Shown: positions 16,774 to 25,476 of the stretch, one piece after another
Position numbering within the stretch: the stretch's first letter is position 1
Layout: each line of letters starts with the position of its first letter
DNA from: Isosphaeraceae bacterium
Lineage (GTDB): Bacteria; Planctomycetota; Planctomycetia; Isosphaerales; Isosphaeraceae
Length of the DNA stretch: 63,682 bases
Direction: 5' to 3'
Assembly: GCA_031291845.1 (NCBI GenBank)
Contig: JARLIH010000398.1
Location: forward strand, 1-63,682
Notes under the pieces: model-generated
What the model saw: the letters and a program-made list of their open reading frames with translations, nothing else
What the model was told of the DNA's origin: nothing
Databases searched by the model: none
Position numbers and translations under genes: made by a program

Positions 16774-18102
16774 ATGAAACCGAAAATCTACCTGCTCGTG
16801 TTGTGCGGCGCAGGCGATCGCCCGATCCAGGTTCTCGGGCACAGGACGCCGTTGGAGGCGGCGGCGACCGAGCATCTCGACGCGCTGGCGGAGCGCGGCG
16901 TTCAGGGGATGCTGACGGTCATCGACGACAAGATCTGCCCCGAGTCGGATTCCGGGATCATGGCACTGCTCGGGTACGACCCGCTCCGCTACTACACCGG
17001 GCGCGGGGCTCTCGAGGCGCTCGGCCTCGGGTTCATGGAGCCCGGCGACAACGCGGTCGGGTTCCGCATCAACTTCGCAAGCTATAACGCCGATGACGGG
17101 ACGCTCGACCGGAGGACCGCCCGCGACCTATCGTACGACGAACAGCAGCAACTTGTGGCGGAGATCCGTGAAGCAAGGCCCCTGCGCGACTTCCCGGGCC
17201 TGAGCTACGCGATCCTGGGCTTCGGTCGCCACCGCGGGATCGTCTGCTTCAAAAGCGCAACCTTCCCGCTGGGAGCGAACGTGACCAACACCGACCCAGG
17301 GTTCCGGAAGGTCGGCCCGTTCGGTGTCCCGAACGATAAGTTCGAGCCCAAGCCCCAGGAATGCCTACCGCTCGACGATGCGGAAGGGTCGGCGATGACG
17401 GCGAAGGTTGTCAATCGGTTTGTCCGGGAGACGGCCGAGGTCCTGGCCCGGAGTGACGTGAACTCGCAACGCCGGCGCAGGGGAGCGCGGCCCGCGAATT
17501 TGCTGCTCTTCCGTGACGCCGGTGCGCAGATGCCTTCCCTGCGGTCGTTCTCCGAACGCTACGGGAGGACCCTCTCCCTCTATGGGCAGGTGCCCGCCGA
17601 ACACGGCCTTTGCAAGCTGGTCGGGGGGAAGTGGAACGAGTCCCGCCTCGGTCCCGGTGAGGATGAGGACGACTACTACCAGCGGTTGGTCACCGCGGTG
17701 CGGCGGGACCCGTCGGACGTGGTCGTCATCCATATCAAGGGCGCCGACGAGCCGGGTCACGACGGCCTCCCCCACGAGAAGGTGCGGGCGATCGAACGGT
17801 TCGACCACGTCTTCCTGCGGCGGCTCCTCGAGGTCGGGGAAGAGGACGCCGTGTACGTCATCACGGGGGACCACACGACGCCCTGCGAGTTGGGAATTCA
17901 CTCGGCGGATCCGGTTCCGACCTTGGTCTCCGCCCGCGCGCTGGCGGCGGACGGCACCCGAACCTTCTGCGAGCGCGAGGCGGCCCGCGGGGGCCTCGAG
18001 GTCAGCCGCGCAGCGGATCTCCTCCCGCATCTGGAGCGGCTCCTCAGCGCCTCGGCAGCAAGTCATCCCGCGGGTGCCTTTCCAGGGGGAACCGCCCGGT
18101 GA
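16774..18102 (+). CDS. phpH: PhpH-like cofactor-independent phosphoglycerate-mutase (ApgM) homologue
   Basis: A 442-residue alkaline-phosphatase-superfamily protein of the archaeal-type phosphoglycerate mutase family. The N-terminal SDSGIMALLGYDP provides the catalytic Ser, and the C-terminal HIKGADEPGHDG and ITGDHTTPCELGIHS carry the metal Asp/His residues. Phosphinothricin producers carry a mutase of this kind (PhpH) between CMP-phosphonoformate formation and the enolase-like CPEP synthase. Its exact reaction there is not settled in my knowledge. The stop overlaps the enolase-like start (GTGA at 18099-18102), so the two are translationally coupled. The 100-base gap upstream is AT-rich for this window and could hold a promoter. 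Confidence 0.82.
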   Translation: MKPKIYLLVLCGAGDRPIQVLGHRTPLEAAATEHLDALAERGVQGMLTVIDDKICPESDSGIMALLGYDPLRYYTGRGALEALGLGFMEPGDNAVGFRINFASYNADDGTLDRRTARDLSYDEQQQLVAEIREARPLRDFPGLSYAILGFGRHRGIVCFKSATFPLGANVTNTDPGFRKVGPFGVPNDKFEPKPQECLPLDDAEGSAMTAKVVNRFVRETAEVLARSDVNSQRRRRGARPANLLLFRDAGAQMPSLRSFSERYGRTLSLYGQVPAEHGLCKLVGGKWNESRLGPGEDEDDYYQRLVTAVRRDPSDVVVIHIKGADEPGHDGLPHEKVRAIERFDHVFLRRLLEVGEEDAVYVITGDHTTPCELGIHSADPVPTLVSARALAADGTRTFCEREAARGGLEVSRAADLLPHLERLLSASAASHPAGAFPGGTAR

Positions 18103-19340
18103 CGGAGGTGCACGTCAGGCGCGTGAGCTTCCGGGGCATCCTCGAGTCCCGGGGGGAGTTGACCGTCGAGGCCGAGCTCACGCTCGACGACGGCGTCGTC
18201 GGCGTCGCCTCGGCCCCGGTGGCGATCGCGCCCGGTCGCCTCGAGCGCCGGCGGTCGCAGATCCGCCGCCTTGGGCCCCTGGACGACGAACCCGATTTCG
18301 CCCCGTTGAGAGCCACGGTCGAAGGCCGCCGGTTCGACTCGCAGGCCCGATTCGACACGTTCCTCGGGACTCTCCCGGCGGCCGTAGACCTCGGGGCCGA
18401 CGTCCGGCTGGTGCTGTCGGTGGCATTCTGCAGGGCATGCGCAGCGGTGCTCGGCATCTCGTTGGTGGAACGGCTGGCGCACCTGGGGGGTACGAATCCG
18501 GCGATGCCGCGGCCCCTCGTCAACGTCTTCAGCGGCGGTATCCACGACCCTACGCGCAGGGTTCCTTTCCAGCAAATCATGTTCGCGCCCGACCTCGGCG
18601 ACATCGTCGCGAACGTCGAGGCGGCCCTCACCGTCTATTCGGCCGTCGAGGAGCGGATGCGCGCGACCGGCGGCGGCGTCCGGTACTCGGCCTCGAGCGG
18701 GATGCTCAGCGACCGCTTCGAGGACTATGTCGAGCCCCTCGCCCAGGCCGACGACGTGATCCGGCGCAGCGGATATCCGAGGGCCGCGGCACGTTTGGCG
18801 ATTGACGTCGCAGCGGAGCACCTGCGCACCGACGACGGGCGCTACCGAATCGGAGACGTGACCGTCGACGGACCGGAATTGCTCGAACGCCACCTCGAAC
18901 TGAGCGCCGCCTACAACGTCGGCTTCCTCGAAGACCCGTTCGACCCCGACGACATTCCCCTCTGGCGCGCCCTGACGAGCCGACTGCGGCCGACGACCTT
19001 GGTCGTCGGCGATGACCTCTTCGCCACAGATAGCGCGAATATCCAACCGGACCTGGCAACCGGGATCGTCCTCAAGTTGAACCAGATCGGCACCGTGAGC
19101 GGTGCGCTGGCCGCAGCGCGGACGGCGCGCGAGACCGGCATGGCCCTTTGCGTTTCCCACCGGTCCGGAGAGACCGAAGACACCGTGATGTGCGACCTCG
19201 CGGTCGCGGTCGGCGCGTCGTACATCAAGCTCGGAGGCCCCCGAAGGGGCGACCGCATCGCCAAGTACAACCGATTGCTCCGCCTGGCCGAACGGCTGGA
19301 CGGACCAGCCCTTTCCCCGAACCGAGGAGACCTCAGTTGA
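18099..19340 (+). CDS. phpG: PhpG-like enolase homologue (CPEP synthase)
   Basis: A 413-residue enolase-superfamily protein keeping the enolase catalytic set: EDPFD (about 277), GDDLF (about 304), KLNQIGT (about 326) and SHRSGETED (about 353). In phosphinothricin biosynthesis an enolase paralogue forms carboxyphosphonoenolpyruvate. The gene starts with GTG inside the PhpH-like stop overlap and ends in a TTGA overlap with the CPEP-mutase-like gene. A glycolytic enolase would rarely be embedded this way, so the biosynthetic role is favoured. It keeps all catalytic residues, so plain enolase activity cannot be excluded from sequence alone. Confidence 0.83.
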   Translation: MTEVHVRRVSFRGILESRGELTVEAELTLDDGVVGVASAPVAIAPGRLERRRSQIRRLGPLDDEPDFAPLRATVEGRRFDSQARFDTFLGTLPAAVDLGADVRLVLSVAFCRACAAVLGISLVERLAHLGGTNPAMPRPLVNVFSGGIHDPTRRVPFQQIMFAPDLGDIVANVEAALTVYSAVEERMRATGGGVRYSASSGMLSDRFEDYVEPLAQADDVIRRSGYPRAAARLAIDVAAEHLRTDDGRYRIGDVTVDGPELLERHLELSAAYNVGFLEDPFDPDDIPLWRALTSRLRPTTLVVGDDLFATDSANIQPDLATGIVLKLNQIGTVSGALAAARTARETGMALCVSHRSGETEDTVMCDLAVAVGASYIKLGGPRRGDRIAKYNRLLRLAERLDGPALSPNRGDLS

Positions 19341-20212
19341 AGAAGACGACGAGGATGAAGGAGCTGCTGCTGAGCGACCGGATCGCCGTCGTGCCCAGCG
19401 CCTACGACGGCCTCTCGGCAAAGGTCATCGAGCATGCCGGATTCGAAGCCATCCACATGACCGGCTCGGGGAGTTCGGCGAGCCTCCTCGGGGCGCCGGA
19501 CCTGGGCTTCGCCACCATTTCCGAGATGGCGACTCACGGTAAGAACATCGTGCTGGCTGTCGACGTCCCGGTCATCGCCGACGCGGATACCGGCTACGGA
19601 AACGCGCTGAACGTCATCCGGACGGTCCGCGAACTGGAGCATGCCGGCATCGTCGGCATTCACATCGAAGACCAGGTGACCCCGAAGCGCTGCGGGCACC
19701 TTGACGGCAAGGAGCTGATCACCGTCGAGGAGATGGCGGGCAAGATCGAGGCGGCCGTCGCGGCGCGGGAGGATCCGGACTTCCTCATCATCGCCCGGAC
19801 CGACGCGAGAGAGATTCATGGGCTCGATGAGGCCATCCGACGCGCCAACATCTACCGCGAGGCAGGCGCCGACTGCATCTTCGTCGAGTCGCCACACTCG
19901 CCGGACGAGCTGCGCACGGTCCGCCGAAGGGTGAAGGGCCCCCTGCTGGCCAACATGGTCGAAGGAGGAAAGACGCCTTGGCTCACCGTCCATCAACTTC
20001 AGGAACTGGGGTACGACATCGTGATTTATCCGCTGTCCGGATGGATGGGCGCGGCGGTCGTGGTGCGCGAGATCATGAAGGAGCTCCGCGAGACGGGCAC
20101 AACCCAGGGGTTCTGGGAGCGGACGAAGATGAAGATGACGTTCGAAGAGCTGTTCGGGGTGCTCGGTTACGCGAAGGTGCAGGAGTTCGAGCGCAAGTTC
20201 GTCCGGAGATAG
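19337..20212 (+). CDS. Carboxyphosphonoenolpyruvate (CPEP) phosphonomutase
   Basis: A 291-residue isocitrate-lyase/PEP-mutase-superfamily barrel. DADTGYGN (82-89) gives the Mg-binding Asp residues, and [12 protein letters not shown] carries the Lys-x-Cys-Gly-His loop seen in CPEP mutase, 2-methylisocitrate lyase and isocitrate lyase; PEP mutases have a different loop (EDK...PK.NS). CPEP mutase forms the second P-C bond in phosphinothricin, making phosphinopyruvate. The chosen start is TTG 19337: it overlaps the enolase stop (TTGA) and has GAGGAG seven bases upstream. ATG 19355 is the alternative. 2-methylisocitrate lyase is the main other reading; the neighbouring genes argue against it. Confidence 0.83.
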   Translation: MKKTTRMKELLLSDRIAVVPSAYDGLSAKVIEHAGFEAIHMTGSGSSASLLGAPDLGFATISEMATHGKNIVLAVDVPVIADADTGYGNALNVIRTVRELEHAGIVGIHIEDQVTPKRCGHLDGKELITVEEMAGKIEAAVAAREDPDFLIIARTDAREIHGLDEAIRRANIYREAGADCIFVESPHSPDELRTVRRRVKGPLLANMVEGGKTPWLTVHQLQELGYDIVIYPLSGWMGAAVVVREIMKELRETGTTQGFWERTKMKMTFEELFGVLGYAKVQEFERKFVRR

Positions 20213-20228
20213 AGAGGGAGGGCCACGC

Positions 20229-21758
20229 GTGTCTCGTACGACGACCTTTCAACAGCGGGCCGGGGCGACATTCCGGGCTCTGATCAACGACCTCAAAAGA
20301 AACGAGGCCGCCGCGGCGAGCGAGCTCGGCGTCGACGAATCCGTCGTGCTGGGGATCCTCGCCGGCGAGCGGCCGGTCACGCGTGACATCATTGAGAAGG
20401 CCGTGGCCATCTGGCCGGTGAACGAGCGCGACTTTTTCCCGATCCACGATGATGCCCCGGACGGCCTCCGTGTGATGCGGAAGGCGGAGTCGGTTGCCAG
20501 CCGCCGGGTGTTTCAGAGGGGGGGGGCGGACTTCTACGAATACCGTGACACGGCGATGAGCCGGCTCGTCATGATCCGCCCCGAGTGGATCAAGATGCTC
20601 CACGTCGTCACCGACAACGACCCGGAGAACCCGACGGTACGCTGGAACAATGGACACTTCCTCTATCAGTTCACCTACTTCATAGGCGCTGTTAATTACT
20701 ATTACGAGTGGAACGGCCGGAAGTTCTGCGCGCCCATGGCGACCGGGGATTCCGTCTTCGGCTTGCCGTTCGCGAAGCACAGCTTTGCCTCGCGCGACCC
20801 CACATCCCCTGGGCGCATCCTCGCGCTCACGTACGGCGGACGGCTTTCGGGCGACGCCCAGCACGAGCTCGGGGCGCTGGGAGAGGAAGCCGCGCGCCAG
20901 TACGTCTTGCCGCTGAACGACGCGGCCCGCGCCCAGTCCGCATTGCTGCGCCTCCACGCGGCGAACGGGAGCTATTCGACCGGCCAACTGGCGGCGGCGT
21001 CCGGCGTGGGGAGAGACCGCCTCGAGCGCGCCCTCGACGGCGAAGAGACGCTGGACACGGAAGCACTCGAAGCGCTCGCCGACGCGTTGCGCGTGCCGGT
21101 GCGCGAGCTCGTCCCCGCCGCCCTGGACACGACCGACGGCGTGGTGATCGTACCCGGCGAGCGGGCGCCGGCTTGGCTACTGCCGGGCGCCGGGCGGCCG
21201 GCTTACCGGGTGAAGGAACTTGCGGGGTCTCGAGTCACCCCGTACGCAAAGAGCCTTGAGCTTGAGGTTCTGCCGGACCCCGTGGACCGGTATTGTCTCA
21301 CAACCGGCCTCCACGAGTACGGATACAACCACGGGCCGGCGCCGGTTACCCTGGGCTGGGAATGCGACGGCAGCGCCCACCGCACAGTGCTCGAGCCTGA
21401 AGACTCCTTCTACATCAAGCCCCACGTCCCCCACTGGTTCACCGCGCCGGCGCGTTCCGATCCCGACGCAGCGCCGCGCGTGCTGTTGCTCCGAGTCGGG
21501 GGCAAGATCGCGGGCGACACCGCTTTGGAGGCCTCGATCATCGGGCGAGATGCTATAAGCCGCGTCGCCTTCGAGACAACTTGCTGGTACGACCGTGGGC
21601 GCCGCGCGGGCCCCGAAGACGCCGCAACGTCGCCAGGCCGCACAGGCAGCTCACCGGAGCGCAACGCATCGGACGGAGTCCCAGCACCACCAAGGTTTCC
21701 ACCCGTCGGCAACGCCCGGCTGAACGAGGAGCGGCCGGCCCGCGCGGGTCCCACGTGA
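20229..21758 (+). CDS. HEPD/MPnS-family non-haem iron phosphonate oxygenase with His-Gln-His metal set
   Basis: A 509-residue protein with the HEPD layout: N-terminal helical/HTH-like domain with a candidate active-site Lys (Lys23), first cupin, middle HTH-like domain (about 255-300) and a second degenerate cupin (about 340-445). HEPD cleaves hydroxyethylphosphonate to hydroxymethylphosphonate; methylphosphonate synthase (MPnS) makes methylphosphonate. The first metal His is His143 (NNGH) and the last His184 (AKHSF). At the HEPD Glu176 position there is Gly178, while Gln147 lies four residues after His143, as in the MPnS His-Gln-His triad. GTG 20229 follows a purine-rich AGAGGGAGGG site. About 60 C-terminal residues are disordered-looking. 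It ends three bases from the convergent reductase. Confidence 0.82.
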   Translation: MSRTTTFQQRAGATFRALINDLKRNEAAAASELGVDESVVLGILAGERPVTRDIIEKAVAIWPVNERDFFPIHDDAPDGLRVMRKAESVASRRVFQRGGADFYEYRDTAMSRLVMIRPEWIKMLHVVTDNDPENPTVRWNNGHFLYQFTYFIGAVNYYYEWNGRKFCAPMATGDSVFGLPFAKHSFASRDPTSPGRILALTYGGRLSGDAQHELGALGEEAARQYVLPLNDAARAQSALLRLHAANGSYSTGQLAAASGVGRDRLERALDGEETLDTEALEALADALRVPVRELVPAALDTTDGVVIVPGERAPAWLLPGAGRPAYRVKELAGSRVTPYAKSLELEVLPDPVDRYCLTTGLHEYGYNHGPAPVTLGWECDGSAHRTVLEPEDSFYIKPHVPHWFTAPARSDPDAAPRVLLLRVGGKIAGDTALEASIIGRDAISRVAFETTCWYDRGRRAGPEDAATSPGRTGSSPERNASDGVPAPPRFPPVGNARLNEERPARAGPT

Positions 21759-21761
21759 CCG

Positions 21762-22757
21762 CTACCGGCCCAACCACCGCGCCTGCTCGGGGGCGTACCT
21801 GGCGCCGGCCGCCGCGCCGGGAGGGAATGCCGCGTCGAGCCGCGACAGTTCGTCAGGATTTAACGCGACGTTCACCGCGGCCACGTTGTCATCCAGGTGA
21901 CGTCGGCATGTCGTTCCCGGGATCGGAACCACCCGATCGCCCCGGGACAGGGCCCAGGCAAGGGCAGCCTGGGCACACGTGCAAACCCGGGTCTGGGCGA
22001 TCTCCTTCAATGCGCCCAGCAGCGTCGTGTTGCGGTCCCAATTTTCGGCAGCGAAACGAGCGTTCGTGACTCGCCAGTCGTCGGGACCGATCTGACCCCG
22101 AGCCAACAGGGTTCCCGTGAGAAACCCCCTACCGAGCGGGCTGAAGGCCACAAAACCGATCCCCAGTTCTTCGCACACAGGGAGCGCCGTCGCCTCGACG
22201 TCGCGGGTCCAGAGCGAATACTCCGACTGGAGCGCCGCCACAGGATGGGTACGGTGGGCACGCCGCAACGTCTCGGCCGAGACCTCCGATAACCCGATGA
22301 ATCGGACCTTTCCCCCGGCAACGAGCTCCGCCAGGGTGCCGACCGACTCCTCGATCGGCACCCTGGGATCCGCCCGATGGAGGTAATAGAGGTCAATCAC
22401 GTCGGTCCCCAACCGGACCAGACTCGCCTCGCAGGCCGAGCGAATATGCCGAGGGGTGCCATCAACGCCGAGGAGCGTCTTGCCCTCGGGGCCGGCTCGC
22501 TTGACCAAACCCGTCTTCGTCGCCAGCACGACCTCCCGACGACGGGCCTTCAGCAAACGCCCGACAAGCAACTCGTTATGCCCTTCGCCGTAGGAGTCGG
22601 CCGTGTCGAAGAAGTTCACCCCAATATCAAGGGCGTGATGCAATGTCGCTACCGCCTCCGTCTCATCCGCGTGACCGTAAGAGCCGGACATCCCCCAACA
22701 ACCCAGTCCGATCGCCGAAACAGAGAGCCCGCCTGGGCCTAACGTTCGTTCGCGCAT
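21762..22757 (-). CDS. Aldo/keto reductase
   Basis: A 331-residue NADPH-dependent TIM-barrel reductase. The tetrad is visible: Asp and Tyr in FFDTADSYGEG, Lys in LATKTG, His in YLHRADP. It resembles the AKR11/AKR13 pyridoxal-reductase/general-stress group. ATG 22757 is chosen because it follows a GAGGAG site and starts at the conserved MRERTLG; the frame is open a further 51 codons upstream without homology. It converges tail-to-tail with the oxygenase gene and is probably outside the phosphinate cluster. It could serve as a housekeeping aldehyde reductase. Confidence 0.88.
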   Translation of the reverse strand: MRERTLGPGGLSVSAIGLGCWGMSGSYGHADETEAVATLHHALDIGVNFFDTADSYGEGHNELLVGRLLKARRREVVLATKTGLVKRAGPEGKTLLGVDGTPRHIRSACEASLVRLGTDVIDLYYLHRADPRVPIEESVGTLAELVAGGKVRFIGLSEVSAETLRRAHRTHPVAALQSEYSLWTRDVEATALPVCEELGIGFVAFSPLGRGFLTGTLLARGQIGPDDWRVTNARFAAENWDRNTTLLGALKEIAQTRVCTCAQAALAWALSRGDRVVPIPGTTCRRHLDDNVAAVNVALNPDELSRLDAAFPPGAAAGARYAPEQARWLGR

Positions 22758-23068
22758 GGCGATCTCCTCGGAAAGACCCCTCCGATACGACGGCGGACGA
22801 CGGAACGGGGACCGACGGGCGACCAAACCGGACCCTACCCGAAAGCCAATGCCCGCCGTGTCGGTCGATCCGCAATGTCGACCCCCGGCGCCACACTTAC
22901 ACCAGCACAAACTACATCGCTAAGGACATCTACGCTATTGCTGACTGTCAGAGTGCTCCTGTATGATCGGCTTTCCATTCGCAACAGCACTGACGTCATG
23001 ACATCCGTAGGAATCGTTAAACGCTCGACAGACAAGGATGTGCCTGGCCACAAATAAGGACGATAGCC
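22758..23068. other. Divergent gap between reductase and glycosyltransferase
   Basis: About 310 bases, AT-richer than the flanks, with no credible gene. It contains TATGAT at 22962-22967, a fair -10 box for the + strand gene, but no good -35. An 8-base palindrome TGACGTCA lies around 22990-22998. I see no terminator or repeat. Confidence 0.4.
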
Positions 23069-24151
23069 GTGAGTTCGCCAGTCTCACAGTCTCGGACCGG
23101 TCTTCCTCCTCCCTCTCAGTTACACGCGCCAAGGATACGCGTGTCCGTAATCGTGCCCGTCCATAATCGTTCGCTCCAGTTGCGAGCCTTGCTGGCCGCC
23201 TTGAGCCGACAGTCTTTCCCTCATGACACGTTCGAGGTGCTCGTCTGCGACGACGGCTCGTCCGAAGACTTGACCCGTGTACTCTCCCCGGCCGACGGGC
23301 TGCAGCTCGTCTACCTTCGGCAGAGGCAATGTGGGCCGGGGGAGGCGCGCAACCTCGGACTACGGCACGCGCGCGGAGAGATCGTCGCGTTTACCGATTC
23401 CGATTGCGTTCCCGACGAGCACTGGTTGCGCAGCTTAAGTGAGGCCCTGGAATCGCAGGCCGTCGGACTGGTAGGCGGCCGGATCGATTACCGAGGCGGG
23501 CAATTTCTCTGGGGACGCTGTCTTAATTTCCTGATGTCGAGCACTCTGGGGGCGGCCGGGGCGCGGGACCCGCGCGGCCGCATCCACATGAAGTTCTTCC
23601 CGCGCGCCGGCAACCTGGCCGTTCGCCGGTCGCTGGCCGAAGCCGTCGACGGCTTCTCGGGAGCCCGGTATGGTGAGGATATTGAGTTTAGTGATCGTGT
23701 TCACAAGCTGGGCGTCGAAGTGCGTTTCGTCCCTGAGGCGGTCGTTCTTCATAACGAGCAGCGCGGCATTTGCCAGATCCTGCGTGAAGCCTTTCAGAAG
23801 GGGCGGACCCGAGTGCGCCTGGCACGCCTCCGCCGGATGCACGAACCGTTGCACGCGATGCCCGCCGGGTTCGTCATCTATAGTTTCGCGAGTCTCGGCC
23901 TCGGGCTCCTCTGGCCGGCGCACGCCGCCTGGTTCTCAATCCCCGGCGTGCTCTATGCGTTACTGATCGGAATACTTGCGGTCCAGGGCGTGTGGGTCTT
24001 GCGGGACCTGCGGGCGGCTCTCGTCGTGCCGCTCTGCGCGCTGGCCATTCACTTCGGATACGGGATTGGTTACCTCACCGAGTGGATGTGGTCCCGAGCG
24101 CCCACGTCCGTCCGGTCGACCGAACAGCCGCAAACGGCGCACGACTCTTGA
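23069..24151 (+). CDS. Family 2 glycosyltransferase with C-terminal membrane segments
   Basis: A 360-residue GT-A transferase. It starts with VSVIVPVHNR (29-38), has CDDGSSED for nucleotide binding and the metal-binding DSD in FTDSDCVPD (about 110). An acceptor-side RYGEDIEFSDRVHKLG block follows near 205. Two hydrophobic segments near 275-340 anchor it in the inner membrane. It likely adds a sugar to a surface polysaccharide or lipid. GTG 23069 is used as start with a weak purine-rich ribosome site; the first 28 residues are not conserved. It stands alone between the reductase and the DUF1583 gene. Confidence 0.85.
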   Translation: MSSPVSQSRTGLPPPSQLHAPRIRVSVIVPVHNRSLQLRALLAALSRQSFPHDTFEVLVCDDGSSEDLTRVLSPADGLQLVYLRQRQCGPGEARNLGLRHARGEIVAFTDSDCVPDEHWLRSLSEALESQAVGLVGGRIDYRGGQFLWGRCLNFLMSSTLGAAGARDPRGRIHMKFFPRAGNLAVRRSLAEAVDGFSGARYGEDIEFSDRVHKLGVEVRFVPEAVVLHNEQRGICQILREAFQKGRTRVRLARLRRMHEPLHAMPAGFVIYSFASLGLGLLWPAHAAWFSIPGVLYALLIGILAVQGVWVLRDLRAALVVPLCALAIHFGYGIGYLTEWMWSRAPTSVRSTEQPQTAHDS

Positions 24152-24575
24152 CCGCCTCGCCTGCTCGGCATGGCACGGTACCCCGAGGGTGAGCCCCCCT
24201 TTATTGACTCACTGCTGCGCCGATAGGGGCGTTTCGACACGCGTGGAAAGGCTGGGTACACCTTGGTTCTCGTGCGACATTCCAGGCCTGCGTCCACGCC
24301 GTCGCGCCCTTCCCGGCGCGGTGTGCTTTTCGAGCCGGTTGACGAGAGCACCCTTCCGCGTTCGGGGCTCCCCCTTCGTTCCTTCAATGGGCCATGTTGG
24401 TTGTGCCGGCTAACCGGGCACAAGACGGTCGAACCCGGGGTCCGTGACGTGACGCGCGCCCGAATGCAAGACCGAAACGTTACCAACCCGCCGCACGGGA
24501 GCCCAGCACCCCCCCGTGGGCTGTGCGTAGGATGTCGGACCCCTGCCTCCTGGAACACGACGATTGAGGTACTCG
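24152..24575. other. Intergenic stretch with no recognised feature
   Basis: About 420 bases. Short open frames here have no homology that I recognise and look like chance ORFs. No tRNA, clear hairpin terminator or repeat was seen. GAGGT at 24567-24570 is the probable ribosome site of the following gene. Confidence 0.4.
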
Positions 24576-25349
24576 ATGCAAGCTCCTCTGCTTCTCATCC
24601 TTTCGGCACTCGGTACGCTCCCCAACGAGCTCTATCGCGATTTCCGCAAGGGAGAGTTCGACTTCAGCGTGACCGGCCCTGGTGCGCGAGACCATATCAC
24701 GATGGAACCGGGCGGCGTGAGGATTAAGCTGCCGAGCGACCATCATGTGTCGGCACCGATCGGGTTCTCGGACCGCAACTCGATACACGGTGACTTCGAG
24801 ATCACGGTCTCGTACGCGGAGCTAGAGGTCGAGGAACCGAAGACCACGCGCGGGACGGGGATCGAACTCTACGTCGTGGTTAATTCGCCCGAGCAGGAGG
24901 CGGCGAGCCTGTCCCATCTTCGGACCCAGAAGGGCGAGTACTTCTACACCGCCTACCGGGCAGCGAAAGGGCCGGACGGAAAGCGACAGCATAAGGTCAA
25001 ATCCGCGCCAGCCAAAGGGGCGTCGGGCAAGCTGCGCCTCACGCGCACCGGGTCTACGCTGAGCTATCGGACCGCGGGTGATGACGGCGAGTTCGTGCCC
25101 ATTGAGCAATTCGCGATCGGCACAAGCGACCTCGAACTGGTCCGCGTCGCGATGAACCCCGGCGGGTCGCCCACGGCGGCGAGCGCATTGATCACGGACT
25201 TGACCATCCGCTCCGCCGAATCGCCGGGCGAAGCGAGTCACACCGGGTTCAGTCCGCGTGCGCTCTGGCTGGTGATCGGTTTCTCGGGTCTGCTGCTGTC
25301 ACTGGCGGTGGGGGGACTCTTGGGCTGGCGGTGGTACCGCCAGAGGTGA
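24576..25349 (+). CDS. Secreted, membrane-tethered DUF1583-type protein
   Basis: A 257-residue protein with an N-terminal hydrophobic signal (MQAPLLLILSALGTL), a beta-rich domain (about 20-215) and a C-terminal membrane helix followed by WRWYRQR. The core blocks YRDFRKGEFDF, GDFEITVSYAELEVEEP and KLRLTRTGSTLSY recur in the C-terminal domain of the next gene, so the two are paralogous. This resembles planctomycete DUF1583, a lectin-like beta-sandwich of unknown role. ATG 24576 is preferred over TTG 24564 because GAGGT precedes it. It is likely exported, with the domain outside the cytoplasmic membrane. Confidence 0.7.
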   Translation: MQAPLLLILSALGTLPNELYRDFRKGEFDFSVTGPGARDHITMEPGGVRIKLPSDHHVSAPIGFSDRNSIHGDFEITVSYAELEVEEPKTTRGTGIELYVVVNSPEQEAASLSHLRTQKGEYFYTAYRAAKGPDGKRQHKVKSAPAKGASGKLRLTRTGSTLSYRTAGDDGEFVPIEQFAIGTSDLELVRVAMNPGGSPTAASALITDLTIRSAESPGEASHTGFSPRALWLVIGFSGLLLSLAVGGLLGWRWYRQR

Positions 25350-25476
25350 CGCCCGGCTGTCCGCCGACGGGCGTTGGCGGCAAGCCGTCGTGCGTGTCCG
25401 GAGCGCCGTGGTCGGAGAGACCTGACCACCGGCTTAGACGCGAGTCCGGCGACCCGGCCCGAAGGGTACAGAGACC

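Noticed and set aside
17513..18805. A 430-codon + strand frame
   Set aside because: Overlaps the PhpH- and PhpG-like genes out of frame. The two real genes have intact catalytic motifs.
19337..20212. Reading as phosphoenolpyruvate mutase (first phosphonate step)
   Set aside because: The loop PKRCGH is of the isocitrate-lyase/CPEP-mutase type; PEP mutases have EDK...PK.NS. No PEP mutase is present in the window.
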